Assembly: GCF_022662105.1 (NCBI RefSeq)
Contig: NZ_JAKMCP010000001.1
Coordinates: 744,001 to 808,000 of the forward strand
Source: Aestuariivivens sediminis
GTDB taxonomy: Bacteria; Bacteroidota; Bacteroidia; Flavobacteriales; Flavobacteriaceae
DNA length: 64,000 bases
Direction of reading: 5' to 3'
Below are positions 25,646 to 33,192 of this stretch, piece after piece. A program made the translations under genes and the position numbers. The first letter of the stretch is position 1, and each line of letters begins with the position of its first letter. Below the pieces are notes generated by a model. It ran no database searches. It was not told the origin of the DNA and saw nothing but the letters and a program-made list of their open reading frames with translations.

Positions 25646-27793
25646 TTAAAATTTCAATGTAGCTCCCAACAAGAAGTTGGTGGTAGCTTGAGGGTAATAT
25701 CCGGTGCCTTCTATCGTGATTACTTGATTTGGATTAGACCACGTATCCTCATAAGTATAATAATACCCATTTGAAACATACTTCTTATTGAATATGTTAT
25801 TAACTAATCCGGAAATCATGATCGACTTAAACAATGCATTTGGTTTAATTTCGTATGAAATATTAAAATCATTTACAAAATAACTATCTAACTTAGATAT
25901 GTTAGAATCTACATTACTCATATACTGTTCACCTACATATTTACTTAAAAGAGAAAGCTGTAAGTATTTTACAGGTTCAACGTTAATTATATTTCCTATA
26001 ACCACTGCCGGTGAAAATGAAATATTTGTATTTCCTAAATCTACCAATTCTCCATCAATTGAAGCTCTAAAATTTTTATTCTTATTACTGCTTAACGCGA
26101 GATTGGTTGATGTATTTAAGACATCGTTAAATCGAATACGGGCATCAACTTCAAGCCCAATTCTATAACTTTTTCCACTTGTATCTCGTATTGGACTTCC
26201 AACATCATCAAGTTCACCGGTTAAAACCAACTGGTTTTGATAAAACATATAATATACATTAGTATTCAAAGCCAGTTTACCGGAATGGTATCGCCATCCC
26301 AATTCAATATCATTTAGCGTTTCGTTTTCTGTAACACCAGCCTTAAAATCATCACGATTGGGCTCCCGATTAGCTCTGGCATAGGATCCATAAAAGCTAG
26401 ACGCCTTAGAAAATTTATAGGTTAATCCAATCTTTGGATTGAAAAAATCAAACCTGGCATCTGTTACAAAATTAACCCTGTCAGAATTTATTCCATTTGT
26501 TTTATATCGTACAAAGCGACCCTGTAAATCTATAAACCCATTTAGTTTATTGGCCAACTTAATAGTTGCTTTGGAAAATACACTAAAATCATTTTTATTA
26601 GAATCGCCTGAATAATACCGATCCCTAATGTTGGTGTTTGGCTCTAAATTGCTCCCCCAAATGACTTCACCAAAATGATCGCCGGTATAATTACTTAAGG
26701 ACAATCCAGTAATGATTTCAAAACCATCCTTTTTATAGGTCATATTTATATTGGCTACATAATAGTTGTTGTCCAACCATCGGCGCACAATAACATCCGA
26801 TCCATCTACTATCAAATTATTAAAATCTTCGGCGGATTCACCTGGTTTAAATTGTTCAAAAAAACCTCTGCCTTTAGTATAATTAAGGCCGACATTAGCA
26901 GACCATAATTTGCTTAATCGCTCATTCCAATGCAATTGGTAATGGTCTTGCCAATAATTATCAGTTTCATTTTCATAGGTGTATGGATTTTGGCGCCGAT
27001 CTTCTTGAAGTTGCTCGGTGGTTAATCCATACCATGCCTGGTAGGTTTGTTCTTTATTTCCAAAGCTTAACGCTTTTATTAAGGTGTTATCATCCTTATA
27101 AACTCCCTGAAGGAAATATGATTTTAAGTCAGTAAATGCACGATCTACATACCCGTCGGAATAAATTTTTGAAAAACGTCCGGAAAATTCAATGCTTCTA
27201 CCTTCCTCATCATTCAAAATGGAACCAGAACTCATTTTTAAGGTATGTTTTCGCGTATTGTAACTGCCAAAACTATTTGAAATTTCGGCATAAGCCTTCT
27301 CAGAGAAGGCATCAGTTAACAGGTTCAAACTTGCACCGAAAGCTCCGGATCCATTAGTTGAAGTACCAACACCCCGCTGTAACTGTAAATTCTCTGTGGA
27401 TGATGCAAAATCTCCTAAGTTTACCCAAAACGTACCCTGACTTTCCGGGTCGTTATATGGAATTCCATTAATAGTAACATTAACTCGGGTCGCATCCGTA
27501 CCACGAACACGAATTCCAGTATATCCTATTCCCGATCCAGCATCGCTGGTGGTTACTACCGATGGCAGATAGTTTAATAAAATTGGTAAGTCTTGCCCCA
27601 AATTACGCTTTGTCAATTCTTCTTTGGTCACGTTTGAATGCGTAATAGGTGAATCGGCACTTACTCGTATGGCATTTACCAGTACGGCATCCAATTTTTC
27701 TGTTTTTGTCGAATCTTGCTGTACTTGACTAGGTTGTGCCTTAGCACTAATTGATAGCACCAGAAGTGTTAAAAAAAGAAATAAATTTTTCAT
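25646..27793 (-). CDS. TonB-dependent outer-membrane receptor under TPP riboswitch control (probable thiamine uptake)
   Basis: 715 residues. A signal peptide (cut near SAKAQ) is followed by the plug domain (about 45-160, with LPILLNYLPSVVTTSDAGSG and IRVRGTDATRVNVTINGIPY), then a 22-strand-type barrel ending in the aromatic TNFLLGATLKF. No SusC-like N-terminal carboxypeptidase-D domain and no SusD gene are present, so it is a classical TonB receptor. A TPP riboswitch lies in the leader, so the ligand is probably thiamine, a phosphate ester of it, or a precursor. This matches the TPP-controlled outer-membrane receptors described in Bacteroidota. It is transcribed alone. The thiamine-related permease operon starts further upstream on the same strand. 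Confidence 0.93.
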   Translation of the reverse strand: MKNLFLFLTLLVLSISAKAQPSQVQQDSTKTEKLDAVLVNAIRVSADSPITHSNVTKEELTKRNLGQDLPILLNYLPSVVTTSDAGSGIGYTGIRVRGTDATRVNVTINGIPYNDPESQGTFWVNLGDFASSTENLQLQRGVGTSTNGSGAFGASLNLLTDAFSEKAYAEISNSFGSYNTRKHTLKMSSGSILNDEEGRSIEFSGRFSKIYSDGYVDRAFTDLKSYFLQGVYKDDNTLIKALSFGNKEQTYQAWYGLTTEQLQEDRRQNPYTYENETDNYWQDHYQLHWNERLSKLWSANVGLNYTKGRGFFEQFKPGESAEDFNNLIVDGSDVIVRRWLDNNYYVANINMTYKKDGFEIITGLSLSNYTGDHFGEVIWGSNLEPNTNIRDRYYSGDSNKNDFSVFSKATIKLANKLNGFIDLQGRFVRYKTNGINSDRVNFVTDARFDFFNPKIGLTYKFSKASSFYGSYARANREPNRDDFKAGVTENETLNDIELGWRYHSGKLALNTNVYYMFYQNQLVLTGELDDVGSPIRDTSGKSYRIGLEVDARIRFNDVLNTSTNLALSSNKNKNFRASIDGELVDLGNTNISFSPAVVIGNIINVEPVKYLQLSLLSKYVGEQYMSNVDSNISKLDSYFVNDFNISYEIKPNALFKSIMISGLVNNIFNKKYVSNGYYYTYEDTWSNPNQVITIEGTGYYPQATTNFLLGATLKF

Positions 27794-27932
27794 TTCGAAA
27801 TAAATTAAATTTAGATCGAATAAAAAGAGGTAATTATTCTTTTGTTGTTAATAATAGATTTTGATAAATATGGTTTAGAAGACCTTTCGACTGGCTCAAG
27901 GTAACAATCTAAATCATGTAACATATCTTAAT

Positions 27933-27945
27933 GGCGGATACCGCC
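27933..27945 (-). promoter_or_regulatory. hairpin directly behind the TPP aptamer (possible expression platform)
   Basis: A compact stem GGCGG/CCGCC with a three-base loop starts where the aptamer's 3' strand (AAGGAA) ends. No T-tract follows, so it is not a simple terminator. It could compete with the closing helix of the aptamer. The remaining 140-base leader to the ATG has no other clear structure. Confidence 0.45.
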
Positions 27946-28090
27946 TTCCTTAGCAGCATTACCCGCTCAGGTTCAATGGGTATGATCTCAGCCTTTTGGA
28001 AGTTACAAGTAAAAAGTTCACGGTTAAAAGTCCAAGGGCCGTTAACCGAAACTTAATGCCTACTAACTTTTTTAAGCACCCCTTTGTGAG
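27945..28090 (-). ncRNA. TPP (THI-element) riboswitch
   Basis: On the minus strand the conserved TPP aptamer blocks appear in order: GGGGTGCT (28082-28075), CTGAGATCATACCC (27991-27978), GAACCTGAGCGGGTAATGCT, then GCTAAGGAAGG at the 3' end. About 84 bases separate the first two blocks, much more than usual. They contain nested complementary segments (AAGTTA with TAACTT, CGGTTAA with TTAACCG), that is, a long P3 arm. A promoter box lies only about ten bases upstream. The element should reduce receptor expression when thiamine pyrophosphate is plentiful. Confidence 0.9.
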
Positions 28091-28097
28091 AACGGAA

Positions 28098-28105
28098 CAA
28101 AAGTA
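28098..28105 (-). promoter_or_regulatory. Bacteroidota -7 promoter box (TACTTTTG) for the riboswitch and TonB receptor
   Basis: A perfect TAnnTTTG core on the minus strand. It places the transcription start at about 28091, right before the first conserved aptamer bases. Confidence 0.55.
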
Positions 28106-28146
28106 ATTAACACTTATCAATTGACCATGAAGATTTGAAAATAATT

Positions 28147-28557
28147 CTAAGAAAGTTCCGGTGGTTTTCTGTTTGCTTTTTTATCTGAAAGTTGACGCTT
28201 ACCTTTTAATCGTTTTTCAATAGCAGCTTTTGGTACTTTGGTAGAAACTCTTTTTTTTGGAACTTGTAATGCATTTTGTATTAATTCCAAAAAGCGATTA
28301 ATGACCAATGCTTTGTTATCATGTTGACTTCTGCTGTCATCACATTGTAAAATCAATACCCTTTCCTTAGTTAATCTGTTTTTAAGTTTTTTTAAAAGCT
28401 GTGCTCGTTGTTTCTCGTTGAAAGCCAAGGAAGCCTCCAGATTAAAGCTCAATTCAACTTTTGAGGATACCTTGTTAACATGCTGTCCACCACTTCCAGA
28501 GCTTCTAATAAACTTAAAAGCTAATTCTTGCAAAACGATTTGTTGCCATAAATCCAC
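28147..28557 (-). CDS. arfB: ribosome rescue peptidyl-tRNA hydrolase ArfB (YaeJ)
   Basis: 136 residues with the release-factor GGQ motif (23-25, in SSGSGGQHVNKVSSKVEL). The domain 3-like core is followed by a basic, unstructured C-terminal tail rich in Lys/Arg (KRLKGKRQLSDKKANRKPPE) that enters the empty mRNA channel. It hydrolyses peptidyl-tRNA on ribosomes stalled without a stop codon. It stands between the TPP-controlled receptor and DUF4301 on the same strand and is a normal-length member. Confidence 0.94.
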   Translation of the reverse strand: MDLWQQIVLQELAFKFIRSSGSGGQHVNKVSSKVELSFNLEASLAFNEKQRAQLLKKLKNRLTKERVLILQCDDSRSQHDNKALVINRFLELIQNALQVPKKRVSTKVPKAAIEKRLKGKRQLSDKKANRKPPELS

Positions 28558-28633
28558 AATTATTAATTTAAGTATTTCCTATTAATACACTTTGCGGTCA
28601 AATAGATTTAAATATACGATTAAACCAAACCGT

Positions 28634-30187
28634 TTATCGATACTGATGTGGTGCTTTTAATAAATCATTAACCGTTTTAACCGGGTTAAACGTTATTAGG
28701 GGTACTTCAATAAAAATAGAATTCCAATGGGCCATACTTCCATTCCATAGTCCCGGTCGTTCTAATACCTTAATTTCTTCATCAAATCTCGATTTAACGG
28801 TAACAAAATAAGTGTCATTGTCTACAAAATTCTTGAGATCAAACACCTCCCCTTTATAGTTTTTAATGCCACAAACAAAATCCGTTGGATTAAAATGTGT
28901 TGCATTTTTAACAATCTCTTTTTGCGTATTATCTTTCAAGTCTATTTGGGCAAATTCAACTATTTGTAACGTAATATCTCCACTTTTATCTTTCACCCAA
29001 AATGGACCACCTCCCGGCTCCTTTTCATTCTTTACTATACCTCCAACACGTATGGGGCGATTCAGTCTGTTTTTTAATAACGCTATTTTATTGATCGTCG
29101 AAAGACTGGAATATTGATGACTTATTTTTTGATTAAAGGTTTTTGTTAAAAATTCAACTATCTCGACACAAGTTTCATTATCGGCATGCCCTTCATCAAT
29201 GGCACGTAAAAACTCAAAAGTCTTGTTTTGGGTTTCAACCAAAACCCCAGCTAAAACCTTTTTATATTTTGCCAATTCCTCATGATGTTTTGATACCGTA
29301 ACATTATCAATATTTTTAATAAATATAATATCGTAATCTAAAGCATTTAAATTTTCCAAAAGAGCGCCATGTCCTGATGCTCTAAATAACAGTTTACCAT
29401 TAGGGTCCCTGTAAAGCTCATCGCGTAAAGTCAGGGTAATGGTGTCTGTCAATATTTTTTGATTGGAGAAGGATACGTTGAATTTTGTTTTTGTTTGCTC
29501 TTCAACATCTTCCTCTATAAACTTAAATTCATCATCGAACCGCTTATTATGATTGGGTGAAATTGTAAAATGTACATTCGCCAATTCTTTTGAAGCCGCA
29601 TACAAGGATGCCTCAAACAAATGTTCCTCAAAAGCTGTGGCGACATGTTGCTCGTACCTATGAAAAGGCAGCAGTCCCTTGGGATAAGCACTATAATTTA
29701 ACCGGTCTTCACTAAGCATGGTTTTAATAAATTCCAAACGTTTTTCATCATAAGACAGGTCATTAAAATTAGAAATATACTCGTGTAATTTATGGACTAC
29801 TTCCTCAAAGAAAGGCAACTTTTCCAATCCTGCAAAAAAAATGGCGAGGCCTGAGTTTTTATGTTTGTTGATATAAGCATTTATAGTGTCGTTTTCTGGA
29901 TCGAAATTTTTTAAAAACTGAAATAAGACTTTAAACATTCTTGTCGCTGCACCCGATGCCGGAACAAATTTAACGATCGACAAATTATTAAGATGATCCT
30001 CATAAACTTCTACGAAATGATTCTGTTCTTTCGTTGATAATCTTATGATCCCATTACCAACAGTCGCCGCTTCAACCAAGTTTGTATAAGAAATACCTTT
30101 TTTAATTATATCACTTTGGTGTTTAACTTGCTCAACGGTTAAACCGTTTTCTCGGATTTGAACTAAGTCTTTATCAGTCAATTTCAA
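28634..30187 (-). CDS. DUF4301 protein with nucleotidyltransferase-like motifs
   Basis: 517 residues, a Bacteroidota family without assigned function. Two segments look like those of UDP-sugar pyrophosphorylases and other GT-A nucleotidyltransferases. FVPASGAATRMFK (about 75-87) resembles the nucleotide loop PAgGxGTRM. FRASGHGALLENLNALDYD followed by IIFIKNIDNV (about 267-295) resembles the GHGxxL...IxNxDN metal/sugar site. PGGGPFWVKDKSG lies further on. The start overlaps the end of the kinase gene by 14 bases, so it is translated from the same mRNA, the last gene of the PPTase/GGGPS/PnuC operon. The enzymatic reading is inference, and the substrate is unknown. Confidence 0.88.
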   Translation of the reverse strand: MKLTDKDLVQIRENGLTVEQVKHQSDIIKKGISYTNLVEAATVGNGIIRLSTKEQNHFVEVYEDHLNNLSIVKFVPASGAATRMFKVLFQFLKNFDPENDTINAYINKHKNSGLAIFFAGLEKLPFFEEVVHKLHEYISNFNDLSYDEKRLEFIKTMLSEDRLNYSAYPKGLLPFHRYEQHVATAFEEHLFEASLYAASKELANVHFTISPNHNKRFDDEFKFIEEDVEEQTKTKFNVSFSNQKILTDTITLTLRDELYRDPNGKLLFRASGHGALLENLNALDYDIIFIKNIDNVTVSKHHEELAKYKKVLAGVLVETQNKTFEFLRAIDEGHADNETCVEIVEFLTKTFNQKISHQYSSLSTINKIALLKNRLNRPIRVGGIVKNEKEPGGGPFWVKDKSGDITLQIVEFAQIDLKDNTQKEIVKNATHFNPTDFVCGIKNYKGEVFDLKNFVDNDTYFVTVKSRFDEEIKVLERPGLWNGSMAHWNSIFIEVPLITFNPVKTVNDLLKAPHQYR

Positions 30188-30764
30188 TACCTCGTCTTTT
30201 TAATAACACATCAATATGTTTTATGGCTTCGTTTAAGCGCTTTTTCTTATCCCCTTTGAGAAGAACATACGGTCTATTTTGCCGGATCAGTTCATCTTGA
30301 AATGCCTTAAACATGGCCATTCTATGATTCGGTTTATCTCTTAAATCATCCGCTTCCCAAGGGGTGTCAATATATGTTAAAAAATATAAATCATAAGTGT
30401 TTTCCAATGCATATTTTTCCAGTATTGGATCGCAGCTACCCAGATAATAGGCTTCAGAATAGACCTTGGTTTCTAATAAATCAGTATCGCAAATCAAAAC
30501 GGTGTCTGTTTTTTTGGCTAATTTGTTTTCCAATCGCATTTGGCCTTTTGCAATTGGCAATAGATCCTTAGCTTCACAGGTTTGGCGTTCGTTGTTCCAT
30601 TTGTTTTGAAGATACTCACGTGCATATTCCGGCACCCAAACCGAATTGTAATGTCTTGCCAATTGTCTGGACAGTGTTGTTTTTCCTGTCGATTCAGGTC
30701 CAAATAAAACCACCTTTAAGCAGTTTGCCTCAATGTCTCTTGATTGTTTAAGTTCCTCTTCCAT
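30174..30764 (-). CDS. NadR-like P-loop kinase (nicotinamide riboside or thiamine kinase)
   Basis: About 196 residues from ATG 30764; the frame reaches 30827 but that part overlaps the permease gene further. Walker A GPESTGKTT at about 22-30, then WVPEYAREYL, ICDTDLLETKVYSE and a lid segment DDLRDKPNHR. This is the ribosylnicotinamide kinase half of NadR. The adenylyltransferase half is absent. It overlaps the PnuC-like permease gene by 49 bases and DUF4301 by 14, so import and phosphorylation are coupled. Nicotinamide riboside is the standard substrate. Thiamine is possible because a thiamine-binding protein is encoded just before and a TPP-controlled receptor just after. Confidence 0.9.
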   Translation of the reverse strand: MEEELKQSRDIEANCLKVVLFGPESTGKTTLSRQLARHYNSVWVPEYAREYLQNKWNNERQTCEAKDLLPIAKGQMRLENKLAKKTDTVLICDTDLLETKVYSEAYYLGSCDPILEKYALENTYDLYFLTYIDTPWEADDLRDKPNHRMAMFKAFQDELIRQNRPYVLLKGDKKKRLNEAIKHIDVLLKRRGIEID

Positions 30765-31357
30765 GCTAAATACCCTTGTATGGCCAATATTGTAAAAATA
30801 AGATACTGTAAAGATAACATTCCCCAACCCCTATAAGCATAAAGAGGTATTGTAATAATGTCTGCTAATATCCAAAGTGTCCAGTTTTCCAATTTTTTAT
30901 TGGCCATGAACCACATGGCTGTAAAAAATATGCCTGACGTAAAAATATCTATGTAATTTGATGCGGTGATAACTGTTCCGTAGGCCCTATAAACAAGATA
31001 GGTCACGATCATTGTTAATAAGAACATCCCAAACCCTATAATTTTTTCTTTCGTATTTGTTCTAGAAATTGGCACTACAAATTTATCTTCCTTCTTTCTT
31101 GACCAATTCCACCAACCATAAATACTCATAACCGAATAATAAAAATTCATCATCATATCTCCCATTAATTCGTCCTTAAAAAAAATATAAACAGTTATTA
31201 TTGTAGCAACAAGCCCTGTTGGATAAACTAAAATATTTGCTCGCTTTGCATAAACGACACTTGCTATACCAAAGAAAAATGCTATGGATTCCAACACGAT
31301 TAAATGCGGGGATCTGTTATAGTAGGGTTCTAAAAAAAAATCAAAAATGGGGTTCAT
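30716..31357 (-). CDS. PnuC-family vitamin permease (nicotinamide riboside or thiamine)
   Basis: 213 residues with seven hydrophobic segments and the PnuC-type motif YGWWNW (near residue 83). PnuC proteins are facilitators that depend on a kinase to trap the substrate, and here the kinase gene overlaps the 3' end by 49 bases. In Bacteroidota some PnuC relatives (PnuT) carry thiamine and are TPP-regulated. The 5' end overlaps the thiamine-binding protein gene by 17 bases, which favours thiamine. I see no TPP riboswitch directly ahead of this operon, so the specificity stays open between thiamine and nicotinamide riboside. Confidence 0.92.
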   Translation of the reverse strand: MNPIFDFFLEPYYNRSPHLIVLESIAFFFGIASVVYAKRANILVYPTGLVATIITVYIFFKDELMGDMMMNFYYSVMSIYGWWNWSRKKEDKFVVPISRTNTKEKIIGFGMFLLTMIVTYLVYRAYGTVITASNYIDIFTSGIFFTAMWFMANKKLENWTLWILADIITIPLYAYRGWGMLSLQYLIFTILAIQGYLAWKRNLNNQETLRQTA

Positions 31358-31601
31358 AATCGCGTCGGTCAGATTTTACAATTTTCATATACAAAAGCCC
31401 GCCTTCAATAAGCTCGAAGACCTCCTTTATCTCTGTAGTTAGAAGTTGCATAACCTCATCATAATCCCCGTAAATTTGCGTGCTTAATGGATTTTCCAGA
31501 ATTTTTAAGTTAGATGATCTTAGTTTTTTAATAAAATGAATAATTGCTGGTTCAAAATCATCCTGCAATGGTGTTAAAGTTAATTCTACTGATATTTTCA
31601 T
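31341..31601 (-). CDS. thiamine-binding protein (DUF77 / MTH1187 / YqgV family)
   Basis: 86 residues with a ferredoxin-like alpha/beta fold. The typical opening ISVELTLTPL is followed by FIKKLRSSNLKILENPLSTQIYG and a final helix. Family members bind thiamine or its pyrimidine part in the cytoplasm. It overlaps the permease gene by 17 bases. This coupling is the main reason to read the permease/kinase pair as thiamine uptake. Whether it acts as chaperone, sensor or regulator is unknown. Confidence 0.88.
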   Translation of the reverse strand: MKISVELTLTPLQDDFEPAIIHFIKKLRSSNLKILENPLSTQIYGDYDEVMQLLTTEIKEVFELIEGGLLYMKIVKSDRRDYEPHF

Positions 31602-31684
31602 TCTCTTCTGAAGCTCCTCAAAAAAATGAGATGCTGTTTTAAATTTAAATTTATTCTTTGCTAAAGCCCTTTCAGCATGATGAA

Positions 31685-32419
31685 CTATTTGCGCAATTCA
31701 TAAAAAAACGATTCATTTTCCTCAAAGGCCGTACCAATAACAACCATATCGGCTCCAGCATTTAAGGCCTTTTCAAGTTGATCTTTATTTCGAACACCCC
31801 CACCCACAATGAGTGGAATATTTAATTCATTTTTTACTGCTGAAATAAGATCCGGAGGCAATGGTTGCTCCGCTCCACTTCCAGCTTCCAAATACATGAA
31901 TTTCATGCCTAAAAGCTCTCCTGCCCTTGCCGTATTAATTATAAGCTGTAGGTTACTTCTTGATAACGGCTTGGTCTTGGTCACTTGTTCAACCGCCGTT
32001 ATTTTTCCGCTCGAAATCAAAATATATCCCGTCGGGACAATCTCTAAATCGACTTCCTTTAATCTTGAAACAGCATCGACATGTTTACCGATCAAATACT
32101 CCGGATTTCTTCCTGAAATTAATGACAAAAACAACAATGCATCAGCCTTTTCTGAAATCTGCGCGATATCTCCTGGAAATGAGATTACTGGTAAACTTGT
32201 ATTCTGTTTAATCGCTTCAACAACGCTATCTGTAACTTTATCTTCAACAGTACTGCCTCCAACAAAAACATGAGTAACAATAGATGCCTCTACCTTTTCG
32301 AAAAAAGACTTCGTGTTTGCGATATTAAACTTGTCTGGGTCTATTAAAACCGCCAGAAGTTTTTCTTTCGCATAAACAGATTTTATTATATTTTGATAAG
32401 TGAAGTCTTTTATAGCCAC
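31685..32419 (-). CDS. geranylgeranylglyceryl/heptaprenylglyceryl phosphate synthase
   Basis: A 244-residue TIM barrel of the PcrB/GGGPS family. LAVLIDPDKFN at the start holds the G1P-binding aspartate. FVGGSTVEDKV, MKFMYLEAGSGAEQP and the phosphate-gripping LIVGGGVRNKDQLEKALNAGADMVVIGTAFEE follow. It joins sn-glycerol-1-phosphate to a polyprenyl diphosphate, the first step to ether lipids in archaea. Bacteroidota carry active homologues whose final product is not settled. It lies nine bases behind the PPTase and 83 before the thiamine-binding protein gene, on the same strand. Confidence 0.93.
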   Translation of the reverse strand: MAIKDFTYQNIIKSVYAKEKLLAVLIDPDKFNIANTKSFFEKVEASIVTHVFVGGSTVEDKVTDSVVEAIKQNTSLPVISFPGDIAQISEKADALLFLSLISGRNPEYLIGKHVDAVSRLKEVDLEIVPTGYILISSGKITAVEQVTKTKPLSRSNLQLIINTARAGELLGMKFMYLEAGSGAEQPLPPDLISAVKNELNIPLIVGGGVRNKDQLEKALNAGADMVVIGTAFEENESFFYELRK

Positions 32420-32427
32420 AAATATTT

Positions 32428-33060
32428 TTACTTACTTTTTAGAGCATATGCACAAGTAAAACCCTCAAACTCTACATAATGCGTCACATATTTACATTTC
32501 CTTCCATTAAAATCTATCCAGGCCGTTGTAAAATCCTCGTCATCCGAAAACGGAATGACCAAACAATGGCTTTTGAAACTTAACCCGGGAGTAGCAAAAA
32601 GTTTGTATAATGATTCCTTAACGCACCACAATATGGTTAATTTTTTAATATAGTCCACGGCGCTTTCATTCAAATAATCAAACTCATAATCAACAAACTT
32701 GTGTGCTATTAACGATATTTTATCCCGTTGTTTCTCAATATCAATCCCTACCTTCTCATCACTAATAATTACCGCTGAAAACTGAAAGGAATGCGTTATT
32801 GAAATGAATTTACCATCCATGAGATGTGGTTTCCCATTGGTATCATAATACAAATCGACATCTGAATATCCTAATGACCTAAGCAAACATCTTACACTTA
32901 AAAACCCGCGTTGGTGAATCTCACTCTTCATTCCAGAGACCCTTATTTCATTTTCTGGTTTTAACTGTATCGCATTTTTTAAATCCTTATAAGATTCTGT
33001 AATCTTCCAGATTTTAACAGTAGTTTGTGAGTTTACAGCAATAGTTTTAAATAGAGGCAT
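32428..33060 (-). CDS. 4'-phosphopantetheinyl transferase (Sfp/AcpT superfamily)
   Basis: 210 residues. The magnesium and CoA site is in VGIDIEKQRDK, and the catalytic segment is WCVKESLYKLF about 50 residues later, both complete. ISITHSFQFSAVII precedes them. The enzyme transfers phosphopantetheine from CoA to carrier proteins, either the fatty-acid ACP or carrier domains of secondary metabolism. It is the first gene of the minus-strand operon ending in DUF4301, and it is divergent from ahcY. A TAACTTTC sequence about 20 bases upstream could be a weak promoter. Confidence 0.9.
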   Translation of the reverse strand: MPLFKTIAVNSQTTVKIWKITESYKDLKNAIQLKPENEIRVSGMKSEIHQRGFLSVRCLLRSLGYSDVDLYYDTNGKPHLMDGKFISITHSFQFSAVIISDEKVGIDIEKQRDKISLIAHKFVDYEFDYLNESAVDYIKKLTILWCVKESLYKLFATPGLSFKSHCLVIPFSDDEDFTTAWIDFNGRKCKYVTHYVEFEGFTCAYALKSK

Positions 33061-33083
33061 TTAATTATCTGAAAGTTATTGGT

Positions 33084-33091
33084 TATCTTTG
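33084..33091 (+). promoter_or_regulatory. Bacteroidota -7 promoter box (TATCTTTG) for ahcY
   Basis: A perfect TAnnTTTG core. The predicted start at about 33098 gives a leader of about 95 bases before the ahcY ATG, long for this genome. The leader contains a short open reading frame and a hairpin. Confidence 0.55.
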
Positions 33092-33138
33092 CGTCCACTA
33101 AAAGCAGATACTTTTGGTAAGCGAATTTAATTATTTAA

Positions 33139-33177
33139 ATGCAAAACCCAAAAGGGTTTTACTCTTATAAAACCTAA
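33139..33177 (+). CDS. 12-codon upstream ORF in the ahcY leader (putative leader peptide)
   Basis: ATG at 33139 runs 12 codons to TAA at 33175-33177 (peptide MQNPKGFYSYKT), 15 bases before the ahcY ATG. A small hairpin, AAAACCC / GGGTTTT, lies inside the ORF. The position, the closeness to ahcY and the long leader suggest a regulatory leader peptide, but a chance ORF of this length is common. It contains one Met (the start) and no run of one amino acid that would indicate classical attenuation. Confidence 0.3.
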   Translation: MQNPKGFYSYKT

Positions 33178-33192
33178 AAAACAAAAATTACT

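Noticed and set aside
27879-27900. GACCTTTCGACTGGCTCAAGG sequence resembling interspersed flavobacterial repeats
   Set aside because: Only one clear copy is present in the window, so a repeat family cannot be shown here.
27945-28090. tRNA-like GGTTCAAT sequence upstream of the TonB receptor
   Set aside because: The sequence belongs to the conserved TPP aptamer. No cloverleaf can be drawn.
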